Assembly (NCBI GenBank): GCA_902727945.1
Contig: CACVAV010000112.1
Location: 1 to 34,232 of the forward strand
Direction: 5' to 3'
Source of the DNA: an uncultured Thiotrichaceae bacterium
GTDB lineage: Bacteria; Pseudomonadota; Gammaproteobacteria; Thiotrichales; Thiotrichaceae
DNA length: 34,232 nucleotides
Part shown: piece by piece, positions 1-6,784 of the stretch
Position numbering within the stretch: position 1 is the first letter of the stretch
Layout of the letters: each line of letters starts with the position of its first letter
Notes under the pieces: generated by a model
What the model saw: only the letters and a program-made list of their open reading frames with translations
What the model was told of the DNA's origin: nothing
Databases searched by the model: none
Position numbers and translations under genes: made by a program

Positions 1-65
1 GTGCTCATTGATGCTGCGCCTAAAATCAGTGTTGCGAGTGTGCTTGCAATAGCGGTCTTTCTCAT
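1..65 (-). CDS. Exported protein, N-terminal fragment (cut by window edge)
   Basis: Only the first 21 codons are inside the window: an ATG at 65-63 followed by MRKTAIASTLATLILGAASM. This has the shape of a Sec signal peptide: two basic residues, then a hydrophobic Ala/Leu/Ile stretch. A strong Shine-Dalgarno (GGAGGAG) lies 7 nt upstream of the ATG on the minus strand, which supports a real start. It is the next minus-strand gene after the rhodanese, 192 nt away, so it may have its own promoter. The function cannot be read from this fragment. A small periplasmic or outer-membrane protein is an inference. Confidence 0.6.
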   Translation of the reverse strand, partial: MRKTAIASTLATLILGAASMS

Positions 66-257
66 AATGTCTCTCCTCCGGTATAAAAATATACAGCTTG
101 ATTAAATTGGCTTTTGACTTCCACCTATTAATCTAGCCTAAGTTTTACATTCGTACCTGATTCTGTAAATAAACCACATTATTCATTTACTATTGATTCA
201 TGTTTTCGGTGGTGGATGACCGGTAATTAGTTTTTCAGGCTTTGCACAGCTTCTGGG

Positions 258-722
258 TCAACCCATTTGTTCAGCTGAAACTGGTAGATCTAACGCTTCT
301 TCCATTTCATCTACGTCGACCTGATTGCCCTCCGCATCATATAATGGCAGTTCATAATCGTTCCAGCCACGAATGCCCATTTTCAGCGAATAAACAGCCT
401 GATACCCCATGAGTTGCAGCGTGAAAGCGGCCAAAGCACTGCGATTGCCTGAGCGACAAGCCAGAATGACTGGTTTGTCACGCGCTCTCACTAACTCGGG
501 TATCGTATCTGAGTACCCCCAGTCACAAGCGCCTTCCAGAATACCGCGTGGCACCAGTATTGAGTTCTTAATGGCCCCTTGCGCAAACTCATCCGGTTCA
601 CGAATATCAATAATCATAATATCCGGATTAGCTGCCAGCATTTCCTCCAGATCCCAGGGGAGAATTTCTTTTATGTGTGGCAGTAGTTCTACTACCAGCG
701 CTCTGTAGGTTTTCTGTGTCAT
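258..722 (-). CDS. Single-domain rhodanese (sulfurtransferase-like) protein
   Basis: A 154-residue cytosolic protein with one rhodanese domain at about residues 17-126. Visible hallmarks are IIDIREPDEF (about 37-46), which forms the first part of the fold, and the active-site loop CRSGNRS with the putative persulfide-carrying Cys89. The C-terminal WNDYELPL motif is typical of small rhodaneses. Proteins of this family move sulfane sulfur between a donor and an acceptor thiol. The gene starts 35 nt after the response-regulator stop and lies downstream of dsrN-dsrR, so a role in sulfur trafficking or in making a sulfur signal is a reasonable inference, not shown by the sequence. No signal peptide is seen. 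The acidic tail (VDVDEMEEALDLP) is extra to the domain. Confidence 0.9.
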   Translation of the reverse strand: MTQKTYRALVVELLPHIKEILPWDLEEMLAANPDIMIIDIREPDEFAQGAIKNSILVPRGILEGACDWGYSDTIPELVRARDKPVILACRSGNRSALAAFTLQLMGYQAVYSLKMGIRGWNDYELPLYDAEGNQVDVDEMEEALDLPVSAEQMG

Positions 723-757
723 GATCGTCTGTCAGTGGATTCAGGTGAGTAAGTAAG

Positions 758-1432
758 TCAGGTCGCACTCTTAGAGGCGCTGGCCCGCACATCGTGCTCA
801 ACCTTCATGACGGCTGCTGTGATACGTGAGCTGACATTGAGTTTGCGCAGGATGGCTTTAACGTGTAGTTTAACCGTGCCGTCTGAAATGCCCAGATTAC
901 GGGCAATCACTTTATTGCTTTGGCCCTCTGCCAATAAAGCCAGAATCTGATATTCACGTGGCGTGAGTGCTGAAAAAGGATTCGCTGCTTTATCCTCCTG
1001 CAGCTCGCCATCTTCGCCTTGAATAAAGCGTGCCAGTACGGAGGATAATTCTGGTGCTACCACCGTTTTACCATCGACAATTTCGTGAATCGCCACAACA
1101 AGATCATCGGGTTCAATGTCTTTTAGTAAATAACCCCGTGCACCGGCCCGCAAAGCTTCCAGTAAGTCATTGTCATTGGTGCTGGTAGTCAGCATGACCA
1201 CTTTGAGCTTAGGGTGATTTTTGCGTAATTGACGCAGCACCATCAGGCCATCCATCTGCGGCATGCGCATATCGAGCAACGCAATATCCGGCTGTAATTC
1301 TGCGGCTTTTTTGATGCCCTCATCGCCACTGCCAACCGCTTCAATCACTTCGATGCCCCGGCGTTTTAACAAATCCTCAAGGCCTGCCCGAAACAGGGTG
1401 TGATCATCTATTAACAATACTTTTTCGTTCAT
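758..1432 (-). CDS. NarL/FixJ-family response regulator
   Basis: A 224-residue two-component regulator. The N-terminal receiver domain (about 3-118) has the acidic pair D9/D10, phospho-acceptor D54 in ALLDMRMP, the switch threonine in MLTTST (82-83) and K104 in YLLKD. A linker (about 125-152) leads to a LuxR-type helix-turn-helix (about 153-212) with LTPREYQILALLAEG and SDGTVKLHVKAILRKL, very like NarL. It should be phosphorylated by the histidine kinase encoded 34 nt upstream and then bind DNA. Because the kinase gene overlaps dsrR, the likely regulon includes sulfur-oxidation genes (inference). It could instead be an orthologue of a nitrate-responsive NarL. The sequence does not decide this, so no symbol is given. 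Confidence 0.93.
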   Translation of the reverse strand: MNEKVLLIDDHTLFRAGLEDLLKRRGIEVIEAVGSGDEGIKKAAELQPDIALLDMRMPQMDGLMVLRQLRKNHPKLKVVMLTTSTNDNDLLEALRAGARGYLLKDIEPDDLVVAIHEIVDGKTVVAPELSSVLARFIQGEDGELQEDKAANPFSALTPREYQILALLAEGQSNKVIARNLGISDGTVKLHVKAILRKLNVSSRITAAVMKVEHDVRASASKSAT

Positions 1433-1466
1433 GTCTTCTCTCAGGCTGTGGAATGTTGGGGGCTAA

Positions 1467-3143
1467 TCAAACCTTACGTTCACTAGCTGTTTTGCCTAGC
1501 ATTTCTGAAAACCGGCGTTTACGTGGAACATCAAAGCTTAGCTGAACCAGCGTGCCACCTTCATCCGGGTCACTTTCATATTGTAGTTCGCCATTTAATT
1601 TGGTGGCCCGTTCCTGCATGATGTTTATGCCGATGTGTTCGCCCGTGATGGGGTCTGGGCCGGGAATGATGTCAGGCATGCCGTTGCCGTCATCTTCAAC
1701 CAGTATGCTGCACCGGCCTTCTTCTGAGCTATACATCAGGATACGGACGGTGCTGGCCTGACTGTGTTTTTTCACATTGTTCAGCGCTTCCTGCACAATA
1801 CGAATTACTTCCAGCTCGGTTTCGGACGAAAGGTCTTCCAGGCTCCAGTTATGGTAAAAGAAGACCTCCATTTCTGTTTCTTTTTTAAACTTTTCAGTGA
1901 GATTTTTCACCGCTCTGACCACACCTTTGCCATCGATGGGTGCGCGGAAGTCGGTAATCAGACTGCGTAGTTCCGCATAAGCGTCATCAATGGTGTTTTC
2001 GAGACTTTCCAGCTCCTGCCAGATGGTGGTTTCATCGCCACGATTCAATGAGTCATCGAACAAGCGCACTTTAAAGCGCAGGCTGGCTAATGTCTGAGCC
2101 AGCGAGTCATGGAGTTCGTGCGCCATGCGGGTACGTTCCTCCATGATGGATAAGGTATGAGCCTCCTCGTCTACATGGGCTTTTTCAATCGCCATGCCGA
2201 GATGCTGGCCAATACTGATCAGTAGTTCATATTCCTCTTCCAGATTAGCGGCAAGATCCTGTGAAACAAATAGGTTGTAAATACCGAGGTTTTTGTCCCT
2301 GTACTGCAGCGGGATCGCGAGCATGCGGGTCGTATTATCGTTACTGAAGAAGGGTGCCCCGATAGTAGCGCTGCACCGCTGCATATTTTCACGCGCCAGA
2401 ACTTCGCCTTGATCAGCTGCTTTAGCACAAGCACAGTCGGGGCTGGGAACGGTAGCCTCTCGTTTCATTGTTTCATCATCCAGGCCGCTACTGGCGACCA
2501 GGCGTAGCTTGCCTTCATTATCCAGCAGGCGAATGGCTACCGCTTTTGCTTCCACCACATTATTTAACATGGTCAGGAAGCGCTGCAATAAATCTTCCAG
2601 ATTGTCAGAGCGATTAATGGCTGAAGCGACATCATATAATACTTGTAAATGATGTTTTTTCTGAGCAATAAAGCGTTCCTGCCGGTTCAGGCGTTGGCGT
2701 TGTACCCGTGATAAAGCCTGATAATTATCGGTGATAGCATTAATTTGTTCACGGATTTTAATAGACAAACAGCCCTGCTCACGGATTGGCATACGTGCAT
2801 GCAGATCATCCCTGCGCAAACTGTCAGACCATGAGGTGAGGTCATGGCCAAAACGAATAAATTCACGACACATCCAGAAACACAGGGCAAATACGCCTAT
2901 TCCGGCACTGGCCCAGAGTGTGCTCATGAGTACCGGCACCCAGTCATGGAGATGAGGTTCCGGTAAGCGGACAATCCAGAAAAAAGAAGCGCCGATGCCG
3001 ACAAAAATAAGGAACAAAGTAATCAGACCGAACCAGATTTGCCAGGGGAAATTGATTAATGTCTGCCAGCGTCCATTACTGTTTTGAATCCTGGCGTTTT
3101 TCCGGGCAACCTTCTGGTGTGTTTCTGATGCGGCACCTGTCAT
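1467..3143 (-). CDS. NarX-like sensor histidine kinase with GAF domain
   Basis: A 558-residue membrane histidine kinase. Two hydrophobic helices (about 34-59 and 71-92) are joined by only about 11 residues, so the large periplasmic nitrate-binding domain of NarX is missing. Next come a HAMP-like segment (about 93-150), a coiled coil and a GAF-like domain (about 165-320). That domain contains a cysteine group: C237 and C239 (CAC) and C257. The HisKA_3 phospho-acceptor is H345 in HELHDSLAQ, and the ATPase has an N-box QEALNNVKKHS (451-461), DDGNGMP (484-490) and HIGINIMQERA (503-513). The start codon overlaps the dsrR stop (TAATG), which implies translational coupling. The signal is probably cytoplasmic or redox-related (inference). 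The partner is the NarL-type regulator just downstream. Confidence 0.93.
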   Translation of the reverse strand: MTGAASETHQKVARKNARIQNSNGRWQTLINFPWQIWFGLITLFLIFVGIGASFFWIVRLPEPHLHDWVPVLMSTLWASAGIGVFALCFWMCREFIRFGHDLTSWSDSLRRDDLHARMPIREQGCLSIKIREQINAITDNYQALSRVQRQRLNRQERFIAQKKHHLQVLYDVASAINRSDNLEDLLQRFLTMLNNVVEAKAVAIRLLDNEGKLRLVASSGLDDETMKREATVPSPDCACAKAADQGEVLARENMQRCSATIGAPFFSNDNTTRMLAIPLQYRDKNLGIYNLFVSQDLAANLEEEYELLISIGQHLGMAIEKAHVDEEAHTLSIMEERTRMAHELHDSLAQTLASLRFKVRLFDDSLNRGDETTIWQELESLENTIDDAYAELRSLITDFRAPIDGKGVVRAVKNLTEKFKKETEMEVFFYHNWSLEDLSSETELEVIRIVQEALNNVKKHSQASTVRILMYSSEEGRCSILVEDDGNGMPDIIPGPDPITGEHIGINIMQERATKLNGELQYESDPDEGGTLVQLSFDVPRKRRFSEMLGKTASERKV

Positions 3144-3457
3144 TACTGTTCCTGTGGCGGTGTATAATTAGGGTCGTTCGGGTTCATAAATACAAATTCC
3201 ATTGTGCCATCCAGCTCCACAAAATCCAGCATCAATCCGTTCGCCAGCGGCAGAGAAATGCCGTCAACGACCATAGTGATGCCTTCCGATTCAACACGCT
3301 GATCACCGGGGCGTAACTGGTCATCAAAGCCCATTTGATAGTGGAATTTACTGTCTTCCTTACGTTCTATCGAAATACGCAGTGGCATGTCGCCGGTATT
3401 GCCCTGTTGAGCCGAAACCTTGATTTGTGCAGCTGCTTCAGGTGTTACTGTAATCAT
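3143..3457 (-). CDS. dsrR: DsrR-type A-type scaffold homologue lacking cysteines
   Basis: A 104-residue HesB/IscA-fold protein beginning MITVTPEAAAQI. The ATG at 3457 is chosen because it overlaps the dsrN stop as ATGA; a longer reading to 3511 would run 55 nt into dsrN. The fold is recognisable (MPLRISIE, MGFDD, SEGITMVVDGISLPL, LDFVEL), but there is no cysteine anywhere. The CGCG metal-binding tail of IscA is replaced by FVFMNPNDPNY. That matches DsrR of the dsr cluster of sulfur oxidisers such as Allochromatium vinosum, an A-type homologue reported not to act as an Fe-S scaffold and to influence dsr gene expression. Position directly after dsrN is the arrangement known from dsr clusters. 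Without the neighbour it could only be called an IscA-like protein. Confidence 0.85.
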   Translation of the reverse strand: MITVTPEAAAQIKVSAQQGNTGDMPLRISIERKEDSKFHYQMGFDDQLRPGDQRVESEGITMVVDGISLPLANGLMLDFVELDGTMEFVFMNPNDPNYTPPQEQ

Positions 3458-4962
3458 GTATGTATTTTCCCTTGTTGTGTTCTGATGAATTCGACAAAGC
3501 GATGCGCCCACAGAAATTGTCTGGTGTGGCGTATATGAGTATAAGAGGCGAGCAGATTTTTATAAACCCAGCCATCATATTCGCCATCAATTCCCGTGCC
3601 TCTTAGCATACGGTAGGCGAACCGCCCTTTTACCGTCAAATTTTCAAGTGCTGAATAATGAAACTCATGAGCATTAATGATTTGTTTTGTACTACCACCC
3701 GGCCAGGGCATATCCGCAGTTTCCTGTAGCTTGACATAACCACGACCCTGCGGCTTTTTATGCATGGATGCATCGCCGGGAATAATACCGACCATATCTA
3801 CTGGTTCATCATGCCACTGCAAACTGCGTGACAGGTACATCAGCCCACCGCATTCAGCATAAGTGGGCAAGCCATTTTCTATTGCCGCATGAATGGATTG
3901 CCGCATGGATTCATTGGCGGATAGCTGGTGCATTTGTGTTTCCGGGAAACCACCGCCTATGAACAGGCCGTCGATAGCGGGTAATACTGAATCGGTCAGG
4001 GTGTTTATCGGGATGATTTCTGCACCTGCTTGTTGCAAAGCTTCTATATCGCCGGGGTAGTAGAAGCCGAAAGCGGGGTCTTGGCAGATGCCGATGCGTA
4101 CCTTCATAAGCTGTGCTTCGTCTCTGCTTAGTTTTTGGGTAGTGTGCCTGGCCGTGCCCTGAGCGGAGTCGAAGGGGGGCACAGATGACCTCAGTTTTTC
4201 TTGTGTGATACTTTCTGAAGTAAAGCTCCCTTCCTCCCCTTGTGGGGGAAGAGTTGGAGATGGGGGGCGCGCTACGGAGTGTTGACGCCCGGCAACTCCC
4301 AAAACTCCCTCCAAATCCACCTGCTCGGCCACCAAATCCCGAATCCGCATAATCTGCTTACCCGACTCACCACTCTCATTACTAGGCATCAGTCCAAGAT
4401 GACGCTCCTCAATCTCCATCTCAGAATTATTTTGTACCGCTCCCAAGACCTTCAGATCAGTGTAGTACTCGACAGATTCCCGCAATTTGCCAGCATGACG
4501 CGCCCCACCCACCCGATTCAGAATCACACCCGCAATATTCACGCCATGATCAAATTGCTGATAACCCATGAGCAAAGGCGCAATACCACGCGTGATGCCA
4601 CGTGTATCAATCACCAATATCACCGGAGCGCCGATCAGCTTGGCGACTGCGGCATTGTTATCTGAGCCGTCCAGCGAAATCCCATCATACAAACCTTTAT
4701 TCGCCTCAATCAGGCTGATGTCGGCATGCTGTCCATAGTGCTGTACGGTATGAATGATTTCCTCATGACTCATGGTGTTGAAATCAAGGTTATGGCAGGC
4801 ATGGCCGCTGGCAGCGCTTAGCCAGAGTGGGTCAATATAATCCGGGCCTTTTTTAAAGGGTTGCACATGAAGTTGTCTGTCACGCAAGGCTGCACACAGT
4901 CCGATGGAGAGCGTGGTTTTGCCGGAAGATTTGTGGGCAGCAGAAATAAATAGACTAGGCAT
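3454..4962 (-). CDS. dsrN: DsrN: siroheme amidase, cobyrinic acid a,c-diamide synthase family
   Basis: A 502-residue CbiA/CobB-family amidotransferase. The N-terminal ATPase domain starts with a P-loop (HKSSGKTT, about 10-17). The C-terminal class I glutaminase domain has nucleophile Cys371 in YAECGGLMYLS, NAHEFHYS (about 430-437) and catalytic His476 in ASYTHIRH. In sulfur oxidisers DsrN amidates siroheme for the dissimilatory sulfite reductase; the adjacent dsrR favours this over cobalamin synthesis, and no other cobalamin gene is nearby. I prefer the ATG at 4962 to the GTG at 4968 because it gives the usual MPSLFISAAHKSSGKTT beginning. Odd feature: residues about 226-285, between the two domains, are a low-complexity insert that looks like translated repeat DNA. 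The distinction from cbiA/cobB rests on context. Confidence 0.8.
   Translation of the reverse strand: MPSLFISAAHKSSGKTTLSIGLCAALRDRQLHVQPFKKGPDYIDPLWLSAASGHACHNLDFNTMSHEEIIHTVQHYGQHADISLIEANKGLYDGISLDGSDNNAAVAKLIGAPVILVIDTRGITRGIAPLLMGYQQFDHGVNIAGVILNRVGGARHAGKLRESVEYYTDLKVLGAVQNNSEMEIEERHLGLMPSNESGESGKQIMRIRDLVAEQVDLEGVLGVAGRQHSVARPPSPTLPPQGEEGSFTSESITQEKLRSSVPPFDSAQGTARHTTQKLSRDEAQLMKVRIGICQDPAFGFYYPGDIEALQQAGAEIIPINTLTDSVLPAIDGLFIGGGFPETQMHQLSANESMRQSIHAAIENGLPTYAECGGLMYLSRSLQWHDEPVDMVGIIPGDASMHKKPQGRGYVKLQETADMPWPGGSTKQIINAHEFHYSALENLTVKGRFAYRMLRGTGIDGEYDGWVYKNLLASYTHIRHTRQFLWAHRFVEFIRTQQGKIHT
4107..4290. repeat. Two repeat-like palindromic inserts inside the dsrN linker
   Basis: The segment encodes the non-conserved linker of DsrN. 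It contains two GC-rich units. At 4228-4266 there is TCCCC-TTGT-GGGGGAA-type inverted symmetry, translated on the minus strand as PPSPTLPPQGEEG. At 4154-4182 the arms GTGCCC (4154-4159) and GGGCAC (4177-4182) flank CTGAGCGGAGTCGAAG, translated as FDSAQGTA. From general knowledge, both peptide strings recur as translated intergenic repeats in many bacterial genomes. Here both units keep the reading frame open. I see no second copy of either in this window, so 'repeat' rests on recognising the motif. Confidence 0.6.
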
Positions 4963-5033
4963 CCGCACAGTCTACCGAAAAGAAGCTAATGCTTATATAC
5001 CCTAAACAGAGGGGTGGGATGTCGTTTGGTCGT

Positions 5034-5900
5034 TTATGCTTTTTTTATCCGGCTGGTTTTCAGGTTAATAATCAATCCGGCCATAATCAGTATCGCCGCC
5101 ACCCATTTCCACCAAGGCATAGGTTCGCTCAGTGCCAGCGCGGAGGCAATCATACCGAATACCGGAACCATTAGCGCCCAGGGTGTCACTTCGCTGGCTT
5201 TGTGCTGGCTTAGCAGCATATTCCATAAACCATAACCGATCAATGTGTTGCCAATGGTTTGCCAGAGTACAACACTCCAGCTGATCCAGCCTGCTTGTGT
5301 TAGTCCTTGCTGAATGGCGGGCCAGCCTTCGGAATACAGGCTCATTAGGGCCAGCGGTGGAATGGAAAATAGGGCTGACCAGGCGATAAAGGCAATGAAA
5401 TTAATGCGGCCTGCTCGTTTAACCACGAGATTGCCACCCGCCCAGCTCATTGCAGCAATCATAACCACGCCAAGGCCAGGCAGCGTTGTATCTCCATCGG
5501 TAAACAGAGCGATTAATAATAAACCACTAAAGGAAATTGCCAGCGCTATCCATTGTGGGCGTCGGATGGTTTCACTAAATAAAAAGCTGGCCAGTAAAAT
5601 AGTGAAAAACACCTGTATTTGTACTACCAGAGAGGCGAGGCCTGGTGTGATATTGTCTTGTATCGCCCAGAACAGCAGGCCGAATTGGCCAAAGCCGATC
5701 AGTACGCCGTAGCTGATGAGCTGCCACCACGGGACATTGGGACGTGGCAGAATAAATACTAAGGGAATGGCGACTAAGATAAAGCGCAGGCAGGCGAATA
5801 AAAACGGTGGCAGCTCCCGCAAGCCTATTTCAATGAATACAAAGTTGGTGCCCCAGATAAAAGCAACCAGCAGGGCCAGCAATTGATGACGGAGTGGCAT
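5034..5900 (-). CDS. eamA: EamA-type DMT-family exporter
   Basis: A 288-residue inner-membrane protein with about ten hydrophobic helices in two tandem EamA repeats (about 5-135 and 145-282). The first repeat begins LLALLVAFIWGTNFVFIEIGL, and the segment QDNITPGLASLVVQIQVFFT closely resembles E. coli EamA (YdeD), an exporter of O-acetylserine and cysteine pathway metabolites. Substrate prediction in this superfamily is weak, so the symbol marks resemblance rather than proven substrate. The start is supported by AAGG 10 nt upstream on the minus strand. It lies 71 nt upstream of the dsrN ATG on the same strand and may be read with it. It is divergent from pdxJ. Confidence 0.85.
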   Translation of the reverse strand: MPLRHQLLALLVAFIWGTNFVFIEIGLRELPPFLFACLRFILVAIPLVFILPRPNVPWWQLISYGVLIGFGQFGLLFWAIQDNITPGLASLVVQIQVFFTILLASFLFSETIRRPQWIALAISFSGLLLIALFTDGDTTLPGLGVVMIAAMSWAGGNLVVKRAGRINFIAFIAWSALFSIPPLALMSLYSEGWPAIQQGLTQAGWISWSVVLWQTIGNTLIGYGLWNMLLSQHKASEVTPWALMVPVFGMIASALALSEPMPWWKWVAAILIMAGLIINLKTSRIKKA

Positions 5901-6022
5901 GGTGTTGTCGCCTTGCTATGAAAGCGGCATGATAGCTGAAATTATTGCCGGGCAATATAGGCAGGCCTTGATCTTCTGGTTACACTGAAGCCTATTGTAT
6001 AGCTTGCATAGGAAAACCTGAT

Positions 6023-6766
6023 ATGACGATGTTAAGTGTGAATCTGAATAAAATTGCATTATTAAGAAACTCCAGAGGCCGGGATTTTCCTAATGTTGTT
6101 GAGTTTGCTAATAAAATGATGGCGTTGGGGGTGAAGGGGATTACGGTACATCCACGACAGGATGAGCGTCATATTACGATGCAGGATGCTTATGACCTGG
6201 GTGATTTGTTGTCGGGTAACGCTGAGGTTGAATACAATATCGAGGGTTATCCGTCGGAAGATTTTATGGCGCTGGTAACGAAAATTAAGCCAACACAATG
6301 TACCCTGGTGCCGGATAGTCCGGATCAGCTGACGTCTGATCATGGCTGGGATCTGGAAAAAGAGGGCGCTTTTGTTAAAAGGATTTGTGAGCGGTTAAAT
6401 GCTGAAGGTATCCGGAGTGCATTATTTATGGATCCGTCTCCGGCGCAAATTAAGTTAGTGCCAGCCAGTGGTGCGAAAAGAATTGAGCTTTATACAGAAG
6501 AGTATGCAGCGACCTATGATGCGCCGGAGCATGAGGCTGTGTTCCAGCGTTATAGAGAATCTGCACAAGTAGCTCAGTCACTGGGGATTGACTTGAATGC
6601 GGGACATGATCTTGATTTGACCAATTTGGCTAAGTTTTTGACTATTCCCGATATTCTTGAAGTGTCTATCGGTCATGTGCTTACCATTGAATGCATTGAG
6701 TATGGCATGAAAGATGTTATTAGACGTTATCTTGCTATTTGTGATGAGGCGGAAATGACTACCTGA
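6023..6766 (+). CDS. pdxJ: Pyridoxine 5'-phosphate synthase
   Basis: A 247-residue TIM-barrel enzyme of the DXP-dependent vitamin B6 pathway. It condenses 1-deoxy-D-xylulose 5-phosphate with 3-amino-2-oxopropyl phosphate to give pyridoxine 5'-phosphate in the cytosol. Recognisable elements are NLNKIALLRNSRG (7-19), ITVHPRQDERHIT (40-52, with the conserved H43, R45 and H50), YNIEGYPS (71-78, catalytic Glu74) and LNAGHDLDL (191-199, His195). Oddity: the usual NIDHIATLRN is NLNKIALLRN here, and the HPRxDERHI string is the version I associate with Bacteroidetes-type PdxJ. AGGA lies 9 nt upstream of the ATG. The gene stands alone here rather than next to recO or acpS, and ends 18 nt from convergent dnaB. 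Confidence 0.95.
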   Translation: MTMLSVNLNKIALLRNSRGRDFPNVVEFANKMMALGVKGITVHPRQDERHITMQDAYDLGDLLSGNAEVEYNIEGYPSEDFMALVTKIKPTQCTLVPDSPDQLTSDHGWDLEKEGAFVKRICERLNAEGIRSALFMDPSPAQIKLVPASGAKRIELYTEEYAATYDAPEHEAVFQRYRESAQVAQSLGIDLNAGHDLDLTNLAKFLTIPDILEVSIGHVLTIECIEYGMKDVIRRYLAICDEAEMTT

Positions 6767-6779
6767 AATTACTTCAGGT
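6761..6779. terminator. Short inverted repeat between convergent pdxJ and dnaB
   Basis: Perfect 7-bp arms ACCTGAA (6761-6767) and TTCAGGT (6773-6779) with a 5-nt loop, spanning the pdxJ stop codon and lying just past the dnaB stop (6785). Its position suggests a bidirectional transcription end. There is no U-tract on either strand, so intrinsic termination is uncertain. Confidence 0.35.
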
Positions 6780-6784
6780 CGCTG

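Noticed and set aside
3458..3511. A longer start for dsrR
   Set aside because: It would lie inside dsrN. The ATGA overlap at 3457 and homologous N-terminus fit the shorter form.
3454..4962. Cobyrinic acid a,c-diamide synthase of cobalamin synthesis (cobB/cbiA)
   Set aside because: Same family, but no cobalamin gene is nearby and a cysteine-free DsrR-like gene overlaps it. DsrN is the better call, though context-based.
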